The notes: a model not told the origin generated them from the sequence alone. DNA of 64,000 bases from Pseudomonadota bacterium (GCA_025356815.1 JANXQL010000156.1:1-64000), one strand, 5' to 3'; shown: positions 1 through 10,471, numbered from the stretch's first letter. Numbers and translations: made by a program.

Positions 1-191
1 CGGTTCATGCGTCCGTCGCCATCGTCGAACACCCGGTAGGTGAGCAGCCGCTCCAGCAGCCGGTCGGCCTCGGCCTCGGTGTCGCCCGCCTGGACGCCCA
101 GCAACACGAGTAGCCCTGGCCCGATCTCGCCAACGGGCTCGGTGTCGACCCGAACGGCGGCGCTGCTCACGCGCTGCAGGAGGCCGATCAT
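1..191 (-). CDS. dtd: D-aminoacyl-tRNA deacylase, N-terminal part (runs off left edge)
   Basis: Manual reverse-strand translation [63 protein letters not shown] matches the Dtd N-terminus; absent from ORF track because it lacks a stop in the window. Confidence 0.9.
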   Translation of the reverse strand, partial: MIGLLQRVSSAAVRVDTEPVGEIGPGLLVLLGVQAGDTEAEADRLLERLLTYRVFDDGDGRMN

Positions 192-584
192 GGCCCTGAA
201 CTCTGGCATGAAACCACTTTATTACATAAAATTCGCATTAATATGACTCGTAATACCACAATATTACATTTATAAAGGATATTCAGATTTTGCATGCCAT
301 AAATATTGAATTTCATTTAGATATGTGGCTATTTTCCATACCCATTCACGTAATTTTACGATTGTGGTGAATGATATGCAAAAAAGCGCCAATTATCGCG
401 AATTATTGATAATAAATAGCGATTAACGCGTCACATTTAGTCCACTCTGCCCACAATAAGCCCGTCGGATCTCGAGGTCGTGTCCCGATCCGCGCGCTCC
501 CATTCCCGCGGACGGACGACCAACCGAGTGCCGTGCGCGCCGAACCGAGGCCGCCCGCCCGTCATACTCGACTAACCTCTCCCA

Positions 585-1709
585 ATGACCAACGCTCCGT
601 CCTCGCACCCGATCGCGCAGCCTCCGCCTACCGCGCTGGACCGGCTGCTGCGCAACCGCGAGGCGTCGTTCTGGGTGCTGCAGGTGCTCGGCTGGAGCGC
701 GTACTTCATCGCCCAGTACGTCTCGGCGCTGTTCTACCCCGAAAAGCTCGGCCCGGACAAACTCCGCGGCTACGTCTGCGTTCTGATCGTCGCGGCACTG
801 ACCGGCCTCATGCTGTCCTCGCTGCTGCGTTACGCCTACCGGCGGATCCGCGACCGGCCCGTCGGCCAGGTCGCCGTCATCGCGTTCGTGCTGATCGAGG
901 TCGCCGCACTCGTCTGGCGGGTGTTCATCAATGGCGCCTACATCGCCTTCATGGACGAACACGAGATGTTCTCCGGCGCCGCCCACATCTTCGCCGGCGC
1001 CCTGATCTCGACCTACCTGCTGATGGCCTGGACCGCGTTCTACTTCGGCACCTATTTCTACGAAGCGGCGCAGCGCGAGCGCGAGGCGACACTGCGCGCG
1101 GTGGCGCTTGCCCAGGAAGCGCAGGTGAAGATGCTGCGCTACCAGCTGAACCCGCACTTCCTGTTCAACACCCTCAACGCGATCTCGACACTGATCCTGG
1201 ATCGGGACAACGACACGGCCAACCACGCAGTGACACGCCTGTCTGCATTCCTGCGCCACACGCTCGACCAGGACCCGATGAAGAAGGTGACGCTCGGCCA
1301 GGAGCTCGAGGCGCTGGACCTGTACCTGAGCATCGAGAAGCTGCGCTTCGGCCCGCGCCTGCGCCTCGAGCGGGACATCGATGCAGGGGCGCTCACGGCG
1401 CTCGTTCCTTCGCTGCTGTTGCAGCCGCTGGTCGAGAACGCGCTCAAGTACGCGATCGCGCCGTCCGAGACCGGCGGCAGGCTGCACATCGGTGCACGCC
1501 TGATCGGGCAGCGCCTGCTGCTGCACGTCGCCGACGACGGGCCGGGGCTCGCCGACGAAGCGCTGTTCACGGCAGGCCGCGGCGTGGGCCTGCGCAACAC
1601 ACGCGAGCGCCTCGCCGTCCTGTATGGCGAGCGCGCGCGCTTTGCCGGCCACAACACGAGCCCGGGGCTGCGCACCGATATCGAGATCCCGGCGGAGTTC
1701 GCCTCATGA
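585..1709 (+). CDS. LytS/AlgZ-type sensor histidine kinase (His_kinase + HATPase)
   Basis: ORF; multiple TM segments then YQLNPHFLFNTLNAISTLI phospho-acceptor region and HATPase motifs. Confidence 0.9.
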   Translation: MTNAPSSHPIAQPPPTALDRLLRNREASFWVLQVLGWSAYFIAQYVSALFYPEKLGPDKLRGYVCVLIVAALTGLMLSSLLRYAYRRIRDRPVGQVAVIAFVLIEVAALVWRVFINGAYIAFMDEHEMFSGAAHIFAGALISTYLLMAWTAFYFGTYFYEAAQREREATLRAVALAQEAQVKMLRYQLNPHFLFNTLNAISTLILDRDNDTANHAVTRLSAFLRHTLDQDPMKKVTLGQELEALDLYLSIEKLRFGPRLRLERDIDAGALTALVPSLLLQPLVENALKYAIAPSETGGRLHIGARLIGQRLLLHVADDGPGLADEALFTAGRGVGLRNTRERLAVLYGERARFAGHNTSPGLRTDIEIPAEFAS

Positions 1710-2536
1710 CCCGCATCCGCACGCTGCTCGTCGACGATGAACGCCTCGCACGGCGGGGACTGGAGCTCCGGCTCGCCGCCGCCCCGGACTTCGAGATCGT
1801 CGGCGAGTGCGAGAACGGCCGCGAGGCGATCGAGCAGGTCACCCGGCTCGCGCCTGACGTGATGTTCCTCGACATCCAGATGCCGGGGCTCAGTGGCTTC
1901 GATGTGCTCGCGGCGCTTCCGCAGGACACGATGCCGGTGGTCGTGTTCGTCACGGCCTTCGACAAGTACGCGCTCGACGCCTTCGCGGCACGCGCGCTGG
2001 ATTACCTGCTCAAGCCCGTCGACGACGAGCGCCTGGGAAACGCGCTGGAGCGCATTCGCGCTCAGATGCGGGCGCGCGCGACGCTGTCGCAGCATGAAAA
2101 GATGCTCGCGCTGCTCGCCGACGTGAAGGGCGCAGGCGAGCTCGAGCCCGAGGAGCTGCTGGCACGCATGGCTTCGCCCGCGACCCGCTATCCGGAGATC
2201 GTCGCGATCCGCACCGGGCGGGACGTGGTGCGCGTGCGCTCCGCCGAGATCGACTGGATCGACGCGGCGGGCGACTACATGTGCATCCATGCCAGCGGCC
2301 AGACGCACGTGCTGCGGGCGACCATGAAGCAGCTGGAGAGCGCTCTCGACCCCGCCGTGTTCCAGCGCGTGCACCGTTCCGCGATCGTGAACCTCGCCCG
2401 GGTGCGCAAGCTGCGCCCGCACGCCAATGGCGAGTACTTCCTGACGCTCGCAGGTGGCCAGGAGCTGAAGCTGTCGCGCACGCACCGCGACAAGGTCGAA
2501 CTGCTGCTGGACGGCGCGCTGCGAAGCGGCGGCTGA
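1706..2536 (+). CDS. LytTR-family response regulator
   Basis: ATGA overlap with the kinase; receiver domain TLLVDDERLARRGL...DVMFLDIQMPGLSG and C-terminal LytTR domain (HRSAIVNLARV). Confidence 0.9.
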   Translation: MTRIRTLLVDDERLARRGLELRLAAAPDFEIVGECENGREAIEQVTRLAPDVMFLDIQMPGLSGFDVLAALPQDTMPVVVFVTAFDKYALDAFAARALDYLLKPVDDERLGNALERIRAQMRARATLSQHEKMLALLADVKGAGELEPEELLARMASPATRYPEIVAIRTGRDVVRVRSAEIDWIDAAGDYMCIHASGQTHVLRATMKQLESALDPAVFQRVHRSAIVNLARVRKLRPHANGEYFLTLAGGQELKLSRTHRDKVELLLDGALRSGG

Positions 2537-2607
2537 GGACGCAGGCGCTGGTCCTGCTAAAATCGCCCGCGCGCCTCTCCGGCGCCGTTCTGACGCGGGT
2601 GATTCCC

Positions 2608-4131
2608 ATGGCCGTGATACGCGAAGACGATCTCATCCAGAGCGTGGCGGACGCGCTGCAGTACATCTCGTACTACCACGCGCCGGACTTCATCGCGGCG
2701 ATGGGTCGCGCCTACGAGGCCGAGACCAGCCCCGCCGCGCGCGACGCGATCGCGCAGATCCTGACCAACTCGCGGATGTGCGCGCAGGGCCACCGACCGA
2801 TCTGTCAGGACACAGGCATCGTCGTCGTGTTCGTCAAGATCGGCATGAACGTCCGCTGGGACGCGAAGCGCACGCTCGACGAGATGATCAACGAAGGCGT
2901 GCGCCGCGCCTACCTGCTGCCCGACAACAAGCTGCGCGCCTCGATCGTCGCGGACCCGGCCGGCAAGCGGCCGAACACGCGCGACAACACGCCGGCGGTG
3001 GTGCACGTCGAGATGGTCGCGGGCGAGGGCGTGGACATCACCGTGGCTGCAAAGGGCGGCGGCAGCGAGAACAAGTCGATGTTCGAGATGCTCAACCCGT
3101 CCGACTCCGTCGCCGACTGGGTGCTGGCGCAGGTGCCGCACATGGGCGCCGGCTGGTGTCCGCCGGGGATGCTGGGCATCGGCATCGGTGGCAGCGCCGA
3201 GAAGGCGCTGCTGCTGGCGAAGCAATCGCTGATGGCGCCGATCGACATGCAGGAGCTGAAGGCGCGCGGGCCGCACAATCGCCTCGAGGAGCTGCGCATC
3301 GAGATCCACGATCGCGTCAACGCACTGTGCATCGGCGCACAAGGTCTCGGCGGGCTGACCACGGTGCTCGACATCAAGATCCTGGATTACCCGACGCACG
3401 CCGCTTCGCTGCCAGTGGCCGTCATTCCCAACTGTGCCGCGACCCGCCACGTGCACTTTCACCTCGACGGCACCGGCCCCGCCCGCCTCGACCCGCCGGA
3501 CCTCGCCAGCTGGCCGAAGATCGACTGGGCGCCGGACGCAGGCACCCGCCGCGTTGACCTCGACCATCTGACCCGCGCCGAGGTCGCCGCCTGGAAGCCG
3601 GGTGAGCGACTGCTGCTCAACGGCAGGTTCCTCACCGGACGCGATGCGGCACACAAGCGCATCTGCGCGCTGCTCGAGGCCGGCGAGCCGCTGCCGGCGG
3701 GGCTGTCGTTCAAGGACCGGGTCATCTACTACGTAGGTCCGGTGGACCCGGTCGGCGACGAAGTCGTGGGACCGGCGGGACCTACGACCGCCAGCCGCAT
3801 GGACCGCTTCACCGAGACGATGCTCGCGAAGGGGGGCCTGCTCGCGATGGTCGGCAAGGCCGACCGCGGCCCGGAGGCGATCGCGGCGATCCGCCGCCAC
3901 CAGAGCGCCTACCTGATCGCGGTCGGCGGCGCGGCGTACCTGGTATCCAGGGCCATCCGTGCCAGCCGCATCGTCGCCTTCGCGGATCTCGGCATGGAGG
4001 CGGTGTACGAGTTCGAGGTCCACGACATGCCGGTCACGGTCGCGATCGATTCGCACGGGGAGTCGGTGCACGAGACGGGGCCCAGGCGGCTGATGGCGAG
4101 TCTCGCCGGGATCCCGGTGCGCGTCGAGTGA
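2608..4131 (+). CDS. Class I (Fe-S) fumarate hydratase
   Basis: MAVIREDDLIQSVADALQYISYYHAPDF...; GRVIYYVGPVDPVGDEVVGPAGPTTASRMD-type motif of class I fumarases. Confidence 0.93.
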   Translation: MAVIREDDLIQSVADALQYISYYHAPDFIAAMGRAYEAETSPAARDAIAQILTNSRMCAQGHRPICQDTGIVVVFVKIGMNVRWDAKRTLDEMINEGVRRAYLLPDNKLRASIVADPAGKRPNTRDNTPAVVHVEMVAGEGVDITVAAKGGGSENKSMFEMLNPSDSVADWVLAQVPHMGAGWCPPGMLGIGIGGSAEKALLLAKQSLMAPIDMQELKARGPHNRLEELRIEIHDRVNALCIGAQGLGGLTTVLDIKILDYPTHAASLPVAVIPNCAATRHVHFHLDGTGPARLDPPDLASWPKIDWAPDAGTRRVDLDHLTRAEVAAWKPGERLLLNGRFLTGRDAAHKRICALLEAGEPLPAGLSFKDRVIYYVGPVDPVGDEVVGPAGPTTASRMDRFTETMLAKGGLLAMVGKADRGPEAIAAIRRHQSAYLIAVGGAAYLVSRAIRASRIVAFADLGMEAVYEFEVHDMPVTVAIDSHGESVHETGPRRLMASLAGIPVRVE

Positions 4132-4158
4132 CGAGGGGCACGCGGCCCGCCGCGCGGG

Positions 4159-5610
4159 TCAGTGCCGCCAGAATGCCGGGGTGAACAGGACGGCGACCGT
4201 GAACACCTCGAGCCGGCCGATCAGCATCGCGCCGATCGAGACCCACTTCGCGGCTTCCGGCAGGTGCTGGTAGGTGTCCGCCACCCGGCCGAGGCCGGGC
4301 CCGGTGTTGTTGATGCAGGCCGCGACCGCGGACCAGGCGCTGACCTGGTCGACGCCGGTTGCCATCATCAGCAGCATCATGACGCCGAACAGCAGCAGGT
4401 ACATCGCGAAGAAGCCGGTGACGGCCGCGAGCACCCGCCCGGCAACCGGCTTGTCGGCGAACTTGACCGGCAGCGTCGCGCTCGGATGCACCAGCCGCAG
4501 CATCTCGCGTTGCGCCTGCCTGAGCACCAGTTGCCAGCGGATCACCTTCATGCCGCCTGCGGTGGAGCCCGCGCAGCCGCCGACAAAGGTCGTCAGCATC
4601 AGCAGCGCCGGCAACATGCCCGGCCAGTTCGCAAACGGCGTGGAAACGAAGCCGGTGGTCGACTGCATCGACACCACGGTCACCGCGCCAAAGCGAAACG
4701 CGTCGGCGGGCGACGCATAGCTGCCTGTGGCCAGCAGGTAGCCGGACACCAGCACGATCAGTCCCAGCGTGATGTACAGGTAGGCGCGGAACTGCGGGTC
4801 GCTGAAGTACGACCACGCGTCCCTGGTGCGCAACGCGAAGAAGTGCAGCGCAAAGTTGACACCACCGAAGAACATGAACACGACCGCGACCATGTCGATC
4901 GCAGCCGAGTTGAAGTGCTCGAGTCCCTCGTCATAGGGTGAGAACCCGCCGGTCGAGACGGTCGAGAAGGCGTGCGAAAGCGCATCGAACAGGTCCATGC
5001 CGGCGAGCGCGTAGGCAGCGGTGCAGGCGATCGTCATCAGCGCGTAGACGCCCGACAGCGCGCGCGCGGTCTGCGCGATGCGCGGCGTAAGCTTCTCGTC
5101 CTTGACCGGGCCCGGCGTGTCGCCCTTGTACAGCTGCATGCCGCCGATGCCGAGCACCGGGAACAGCGCGACCGCCAGCACGATCACGCTGATGCCGCCG
5201 AGCCATTGTTCCTGCTGGCGGTACCACAGCAGCGAGCGCGGCAGCGAGTCGAGCCCCGTGATCACGCTCGCACTGGTGGTGGTGATGCCGGCCACCGACT
5301 CGAACACGGCGTCGGTGAAGCCCAGTCGCGGCAAGTCGCCGAGCAGCAGCGGCAACGCGCCTGCGAGGCTCAGCACCACCCAGAACAGCGCCACGACCAT
5401 GAAGCCATCGCGCAGGCGCAGGTCGCGCTCGACGCCACGCACGGGCAACCACAGCGCGAGTCCCGCGACCGCGAGGATCCCGGACGACTGCAGGAACGGC
5501 AGCCACAACGCGTCGCCGTAGTAGAGCGATACGGCGACCGGGGGCAGCATCGTCAGGCTGAACATCGTGACGACGAGGCCGAGGATGCGCTGGACCAGCG
5601 TGAGGTGCAT
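4159..5610 (-). CDS. trkH: TrkH-family potassium uptake protein
   Basis: ORF 483 aa, many TM segments; TTTSASVITGLDSLPRSLLWYRQQEQWLGG, STVSTGGFSPYD, GGCAGSTAGGMKVIR selectivity-loop motifs. Confidence 0.93.
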   Translation of the reverse strand: MHLTLVQRILGLVVTMFSLTMLPPVAVSLYYGDALWLPFLQSSGILAVAGLALWLPVRGVERDLRLRDGFMVVALFWVVLSLAGALPLLLGDLPRLGFTDAVFESVAGITTTSASVITGLDSLPRSLLWYRQQEQWLGGISVIVLAVALFPVLGIGGMQLYKGDTPGPVKDEKLTPRIAQTARALSGVYALMTIACTAAYALAGMDLFDALSHAFSTVSTGGFSPYDEGLEHFNSAAIDMVAVVFMFFGGVNFALHFFALRTRDAWSYFSDPQFRAYLYITLGLIVLVSGYLLATGSYASPADAFRFGAVTVVSMQSTTGFVSTPFANWPGMLPALLMLTTFVGGCAGSTAGGMKVIRWQLVLRQAQREMLRLVHPSATLPVKFADKPVAGRVLAAVTGFFAMYLLLFGVMMLLMMATGVDQVSAWSAVAACINNTGPGLGRVADTYQHLPEAAKWVSIGAMLIGRLEVFTVAVLFTPAFWRH

Positions 5611-5620
5611 GCGCGCGCGC

Positions 5621-7000
5621 TTAGATGAACGAGACGCCGGCCTGGAACAGCTTCTCGACGGCCTCGACGTGCCGGCGATCGGTCAGGAACAGGATCACGT
5701 GGTCGCCCTCGTCGATCTGTGTGTCGTGGTGTGCCATGAGCACCTCGTCGCCGCGCACGATCGCGCCGATGGTCGTGCCCTCCGGCAGCCTGATCGCCTC
5801 GACCGTGCGTCCCACGACCTGCGAGGTCTCGCTGTCGCCGTGCGCGACCGCCTCGATCGCCTCGGCCGCCCCCCGGCGCAGCGAATGCACCCGGGCGACG
5901 TCGCCGCGGCGCACGTGCGCGAGCAGCGAGCCGATCGTGATGGTCTGTGGCGAGATCGCGATGTCGATTCGATCGCCCTCCATGAGCTCCGCGTAGGAGG
6001 GGCGGTTGATCAGCGCCATGACCTTGTGGCAGCCGAGGCGCTTCGCCAGCATCGAAGACAAGATGTTGGCCTCCTCGGCGTTGGTGACCGCCACGAAGGC
6101 GTCGGCGCTGTCGACGTTCTCCTCCAGCAGCAGCTCCTCGTCGGCCGCGTCACCCTGCAGCACGAGAGTATTGCGCAGCACCTCGGAGGCGTATCGAGCG
6201 CGCTTCGGGTCGCGCTCGATCAGCTTGACCTGGTTGCGACCCTCGAGCACCTGTGCGAGGCGAATGCCGATATTGCCGGCGCCGGCGATGATCAGGCGCT
6301 TCATCGGCGCGTCGAGCTTCCTCAGCTCGCTCATCACGGTGCGGATATCCTCGCGCGCGGCCAGGAAGAACACCTCGTCGCCGGGCTCGATGACCGTGCT
6401 GCCCAGCGGCTTGATGCTGCGGCCCTTGCGGTAGATCGCCGCGACCCGGGTCTCGACCCGCGGGATGTGCTGGCGCAGCGCCGACAGCGGCTGGCCGACC
6501 AGCAGGCCACCCTCGATCGCGCGCACGCTCACCAGGCGCACGTGGCCGTCGGCGAAATCGAGCACCTGCAGCGCGCCGGGATGCTGGATCAGCTGCTCGA
6601 CGTAGTCGGTGACCAGCTGCTCGGGGCTGATCCAGGTGTCGACCGCGAAGCCGACGCTTTCGGAGAACAGCTCCGGCCGGCCGGTGAAGGCCGAGCCGCG
6701 GATGCGGGCGATCTTGGTCGGGGTCTTGAACAGGGTCCAGGCCACGTGGCACGCGACCATGTTGACCTCGTCGCTGTTGGTCAGCGCGACGAGCAGGTTC
6801 GCGTCGGCGCAGCCGGCGGCCTCCAGCACGGCGGGGCTCGCCGCATTGCCGCTGACGGTGCGCACGTCGAGGCGGTCCTGCAGCTCGCGCAGCACGGCGT
6901 CGTCCGAGTCGACGACGGTGACCTCGTTGGCCTCTTCCCGGGACAGGTGGTAGGCGGCGGTGCGACCGACCTGGCCGGCGCCCAGAATGATGATTTTCAA
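5621..7000 (-). CDS. trkA: Trk system potassium transporter TrkA
   Basis: KIIILGAGQVGRTAAYHLSREEANEVTVVD; two RCK/TrkA_N domains; TTG start. Confidence 0.94.
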   Translation of the reverse strand: MKIIILGAGQVGRTAAYHLSREEANEVTVVDSDDAVLRELQDRLDVRTVSGNAASPAVLEAAGCADANLLVALTNSDEVNMVACHVAWTLFKTPTKIARIRGSAFTGRPELFSESVGFAVDTWISPEQLVTDYVEQLIQHPGALQVLDFADGHVRLVSVRAIEGGLLVGQPLSALRQHIPRVETRVAAIYRKGRSIKPLGSTVIEPGDEVFFLAAREDIRTVMSELRKLDAPMKRLIIAGAGNIGIRLAQVLEGRNQVKLIERDPKRARYASEVLRNTLVLQGDAADEELLLEENVDSADAFVAVTNAEEANILSSMLAKRLGCHKVMALINRPSYAELMEGDRIDIAISPQTITIGSLLAHVRRGDVARVHSLRRGAAEAIEAVAHGDSETSQVVGRTVEAIRLPEGTTIGAIVRGDEVLMAHHDTQIDEGDHVILFLTDRRHVEAVEKLFQAGVSFI

Positions 7001-7084
7001 GTGACCACGCGCGATCTAGTCCTGGGCGCGCAGTCTAGCAGGACGCCGCCGGGCGCAGGCTGCCGGGCCCGCGCGCGGGGGCCT

Positions 7085-9349
7085 CTAGATCGGCTCGAGG
7101 TTCGCGTACTGCAGCATCAGCACCTTGCGACCGGAGTGCTCGAAATTGACCTCGACCTGCGCCCCCTGGCCGTTGCCGTCCACCCGCAGCACCACGCCCT
7201 CGCCGAACCGACCGTGGCGGACCCGCTGGCCGAGCTTCATGCCGGCGCCGCCGCTCGGCGGCTCGACATAGCGGCCGGGGTCCTTGGCGCCTTGGTAGGC
7301 GCCGGCGCGGCTGCCGCTGGACGCGCCCCCGGCGCGGCTGCCATAGCCGCTCGCACCTGCGCCATGCCCGGACGAGGAGGAGCTGCCATACAGCGGCCGC
7401 GACACCTGCACCCGCGGGCGCACTTCCTCGATCAGTTCCGTCGGGATCTCGCTGATGAACCGCGACGGCGTGCCGTACTGGTCCACGCCGTGCAGCCGGC
7501 GCTGCTCGGCATAGGTCAGATAGAGCCTGTGCATGGCGCGCGTGACACCGACGTAGGCGAGTCGTCTCTCCTCCTCGAGCCCGCCGATGTCGTTGATCGA
7601 GCGCTGGTGGGGGAACAGCCCATCCTCGAGGCCGACCAGGCAGACGATCGGGAACTCCAGGCCCTTGGCCGAGTGCAGCGTCATCATCTGCACGCTGTCC
7701 TCCCACTCGCTCGCCTGGCCCTCGCCGCTCTCGAGCACGGCATGCGCGAGGAACTCGTCAAGCTCGCCAAGCTCGGACGTCTCCTCGCGCGTGAAGCCAC
7801 GAGCGGCCGAGACGAGCTCCTCGAGGTTCTCGACGCGCGCCTCGCCTCGCTCGCCCTTTTCCTTGCGGAAGTGGTCCAGCAGACCGGAGCCCGCGATCAC
7901 GCGGTCGACCTGCTCGTGCAGGGGCAGACCTGCGGTCTCGCGCGCGAGCTTCTCGATCAGCGCGAGAAATGCATGCAGCGCGGCGGCGCCCTTGGGGCCG
8001 AGGATACCGGCGCTGATCGCGGTCGCCGAGGCCTCCCACAGCGACAGTGCCTGGGCCTTGCCGGTATCGCGCACGATATCCAGACTCTTCGCGCCGATGC
8101 CGCGGGTCGGCAGGTTGACGACGCGCTCGAACGAGCCATCGTCGCGGCGGTTGGAGACGAGGCGCAGGTAGGCGAGGGCATCCTTGATTTCAGCGCGCTC
8201 GAAGAACCGCAGGCCGCCGTAGACGCGATACGGGATACGGGCGGCGATCAACGCTTCTTCTATCACGCGCGACTGGGCGTTCGAGCGGTACAGCACGGCG
8301 CAGTCCTGCCGCCGTGCACCCAGGCGCGTCGACTCTAGGATTCGCTCGACGACGAAGTTCGCCTCGTCACGCTCGTTGAACGCGGCGTAGGTGCGGATCG
8401 GCTCGCCCTTCACGCCGTCTGTCCACAGCGTCTTGCCCATGCGGCCGCTGTTGTTGGCGATCAGCGCGTTGGCGGCGTTGAGGATCGTGCCGGTCGAGCG
8501 GTAGTTCTGCTCGAGGCGATACACCGTCGTGCCAGGGAAATCGCGCTGATAGCGCTGGATGTTCTCGACGCGGGCGCCGCGCCAGCCGTAGATCGACTGG
8601 TCGTCGTCGCCGACCACGAAGGGCAGGCTCTCCCGTCCGGCGAGCAGCCGCACCCACTGGTACTGGATCGAGTTGGTATCCTGGAATTCGTCCACCAGCA
8701 CGTGGCGGAAGCGCCGCTGGTAGTGGGCGAGCAGGTCCGCATGATCGCGCCAAAGCTCGAACGAGCGCAGCAACAGCTCGGCGAAGTCGATGACGCCGGC
8801 GCGCTGGCAGGCCTCCTCGTAGGCGGCATAGACGCGGATCATCGTACGCCGCGTCGGGTCGCCGTCGTCGGCGAGCGTCTTCGGCCGGCGGCCCTCGTCC
8901 TTCTGGCCGTTGATGAAGTACTGCAGATCCTTCGGCACCCAGCGCGTGTCGTCCAGCTCCAGCGCCTTGACGACCTTCTTGACGACCCGCAGCTGGTCGT
9001 CGGAGTCCAGGATCTGGAACGTCTGCGGCAGACCCGCCTCGCGCCAATGCAGTCGCAGCAGGCGGTGTGCGAGCCCGTGGAACGTGCCCACCCATAGCGC
9101 GCCGCCCGGCAGCCCGAGCAGGTTCTCGATGCGGCCGCGCATCTCGGCGGCGGCCTTGTTGGTGAATGTGACCGCCAGCACCGAGTGTGGCGAGACGCCT
9201 TCCTGCGATATCAGCCAGGCGATCCGGCTGACGAGCACGCGGGTCTTGCCGCTGCCGGCCCCGGCCAGCACGAGGATGGGACCGGGCAGTGCGGAGACAG
9301 CCGCACGCTGCGCCTCGTTGAGGTGCTTGAGTAGGTCTTCGGGTTGCAC
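7085..9349 (-). CDS. uvrD: UvrD/Rep-family DNA helicase
   Basis: LNEAQRAAVSALPGPILVLAGAGSGKTRVLVSRIAWL; VDEFQDTNSIQYQW; GWRGARVENI; MTLHSAKGLEFPIV. Confidence 0.94.
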   Translation of the reverse strand: MQPEDLLKHLNEAQRAAVSALPGPILVLAGAGSGKTRVLVSRIAWLISQEGVSPHSVLAVTFTNKAAAEMRGRIENLLGLPGGALWVGTFHGLAHRLLRLHWREAGLPQTFQILDSDDQLRVVKKVVKALELDDTRWVPKDLQYFINGQKDEGRRPKTLADDGDPTRRTMIRVYAAYEEACQRAGVIDFAELLLRSFELWRDHADLLAHYQRRFRHVLVDEFQDTNSIQYQWVRLLAGRESLPFVVGDDDQSIYGWRGARVENIQRYQRDFPGTTVYRLEQNYRSTGTILNAANALIANNSGRMGKTLWTDGVKGEPIRTYAAFNERDEANFVVERILESTRLGARRQDCAVLYRSNAQSRVIEEALIAARIPYRVYGGLRFFERAEIKDALAYLRLVSNRRDDGSFERVVNLPTRGIGAKSLDIVRDTGKAQALSLWEASATAISAGILGPKGAAALHAFLALIEKLARETAGLPLHEQVDRVIAGSGLLDHFRKEKGERGEARVENLEELVSAARGFTREETSELGELDEFLAHAVLESGEGQASEWEDSVQMMTLHSAKGLEFPIVCLVGLEDGLFPHQRSINDIGGLEEERRLAYVGVTRAMHRLYLTYAEQRRLHGVDQYGTPSRFISEIPTELIEEVRPRVQVSRPLYGSSSSSGHGAGASGYGSRAGGASSGSRAGAYQGAKDPGRYVEPPSGGAGMKLGQRVRHGRFGEGVVLRVDGNGQGAQVEVNFEHSGRKVLMLQYANLEPI

Positions 9350-9359
9350 GGGCGCGATT

Positions 9360-10442
9360 CTATCGACTCGCGAGCGACTCGTCTGCGAAGCGTACGAAGG
9401 CGACGACCAGCGAGATCACCACCGGGCCCAGGAACATGCCCACCATGCCGAACGCGGCCAGCCCGCCGAGCACGCCGACGAATACCGCAAGCGTCGGCAC
9501 CTCGGTGCGGCCCGCGATCAGCAGAGGCCTGAGCAGGTTGTCCGCCAGTCCCACGATCAGTGCGCCCCACAGCAGCAGGAACGTGCCGGCGGCCGGATGA
9601 TCGGTGGCGTACAGCCACGCCGCGCCCGGTCCCCAGACGAAGGCGGTGCCGCCGATCGGCAGCACCGAGACGATCGCGCCGAGCACGCCGAACACGATCG
9701 GCGACGGCAGGCCGGCGAGCGCGAAGCCGATCGCGAGCGACACACCCTGCACCATCGAGGTGACCAGCGTGCCGAACACCACCGCACGCGTGACCTCGCC
9801 GACGTGGTGCATCAGCCGCTGCTTGCGACGACCGCCGACCGGGATCATGCCCAGTACCGCCAGCAGCATCCTGCGGCCGTCGCGCAGGAAGAAGAACAGC
9901 AGGAACAACGTCATCAAGAAGCTGATGATCGTGCTGAACGCGCCGAAGAACGCGCGGCCACCGAAGGCCCCGAGCAGTCGCAGCAGCTGCTCGGCCCCGG
10001 CTACCGACCAGCCGCGCAGCTGGTCGATGGTGACCGGCAGGTGGTGCTGGAGCCAGACGAGCGCGCGCTGCGCGACCGGCAGCGCCACCAGGTCGTCGAT
10101 GCTGCCGATCTGCAGCCGCGTGACCAGGCTCTGCAGGGAGACGACCAGCAGCGCGGCCTGCGCCGCGAACGCAGCGCCGACCGCCATCAGTGGGCCGGTC
10201 AGCATCACGAAGCACAGCGCCGTCAGCAGGCCCGCGATCAGGCCCTGGCGCGACTTGAGCCGACGCTCGAGGCGCAGCTGCAACGGATGCATCAGGTAGG
10301 CGATCACGATCGCCCAGGCGAGCGGGGCGAGGAAGGGCTGGATGACCTTGTACAGGAGGACCGCGAGCAGGGCAGTCACACAGAGGCCGAACACCCGGCG
10401 GTAGAATGACAGCGCGGCTTCGTGCTCGTTGGCGGGGTCCAT
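9360..10442 (-). CDS. AI-2E family transporter (UPF0118 membrane protein)
   Basis: ORF with multiple TM segments typical of the family; ATG at 10442. Confidence 0.85.
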   Translation of the reverse strand: MDPANEHEAALSFYRRVFGLCVTALLAVLLYKVIQPFLAPLAWAIVIAYLMHPLQLRLERRLKSRQGLIAGLLTALCFVMLTGPLMAVGAAFAAQAALLVVSLQSLVTRLQIGSIDDLVALPVAQRALVWLQHHLPVTIDQLRGWSVAGAEQLLRLLGAFGGRAFFGAFSTIISFLMTLFLLFFFLRDGRRMLLAVLGMIPVGGRRKQRLMHHVGEVTRAVVFGTLVTSMVQGVSLAIGFALAGLPSPIVFGVLGAIVSVLPIGGTAFVWGPGAAWLYATDHPAAGTFLLLWGALIVGLADNLLRPLLIAGRTEVPTLAVFVGVLGGLAAFGMVGMFLGPVVISLVVAFVRFADESLASR

Positions 10443-10471
10443 AGGCAATTCTAGTCCCAGAGGCGGTACCA

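Noticed and set aside
423-1652. Long minus-strand ORF (409 aa) and many similar long antisense ORFs throughout the track
   Set aside because: They lie opposite clear coding genes and show the Arg/Gln/His-rich composition of high-GC antisense frames; no domain recognised
533-2536. 667-aa ORF covering histidine kinase and response regulator
   Set aside because: Only its C-terminal part (from 1706) is a real product; the upstream part is out of frame with the kinase
5567-8338. 923-aa plus-strand ORF over trkA/uvrD
   Set aside because: Fully antisense to well-supported trkA and uvrD; composition typical of a shadow ORF
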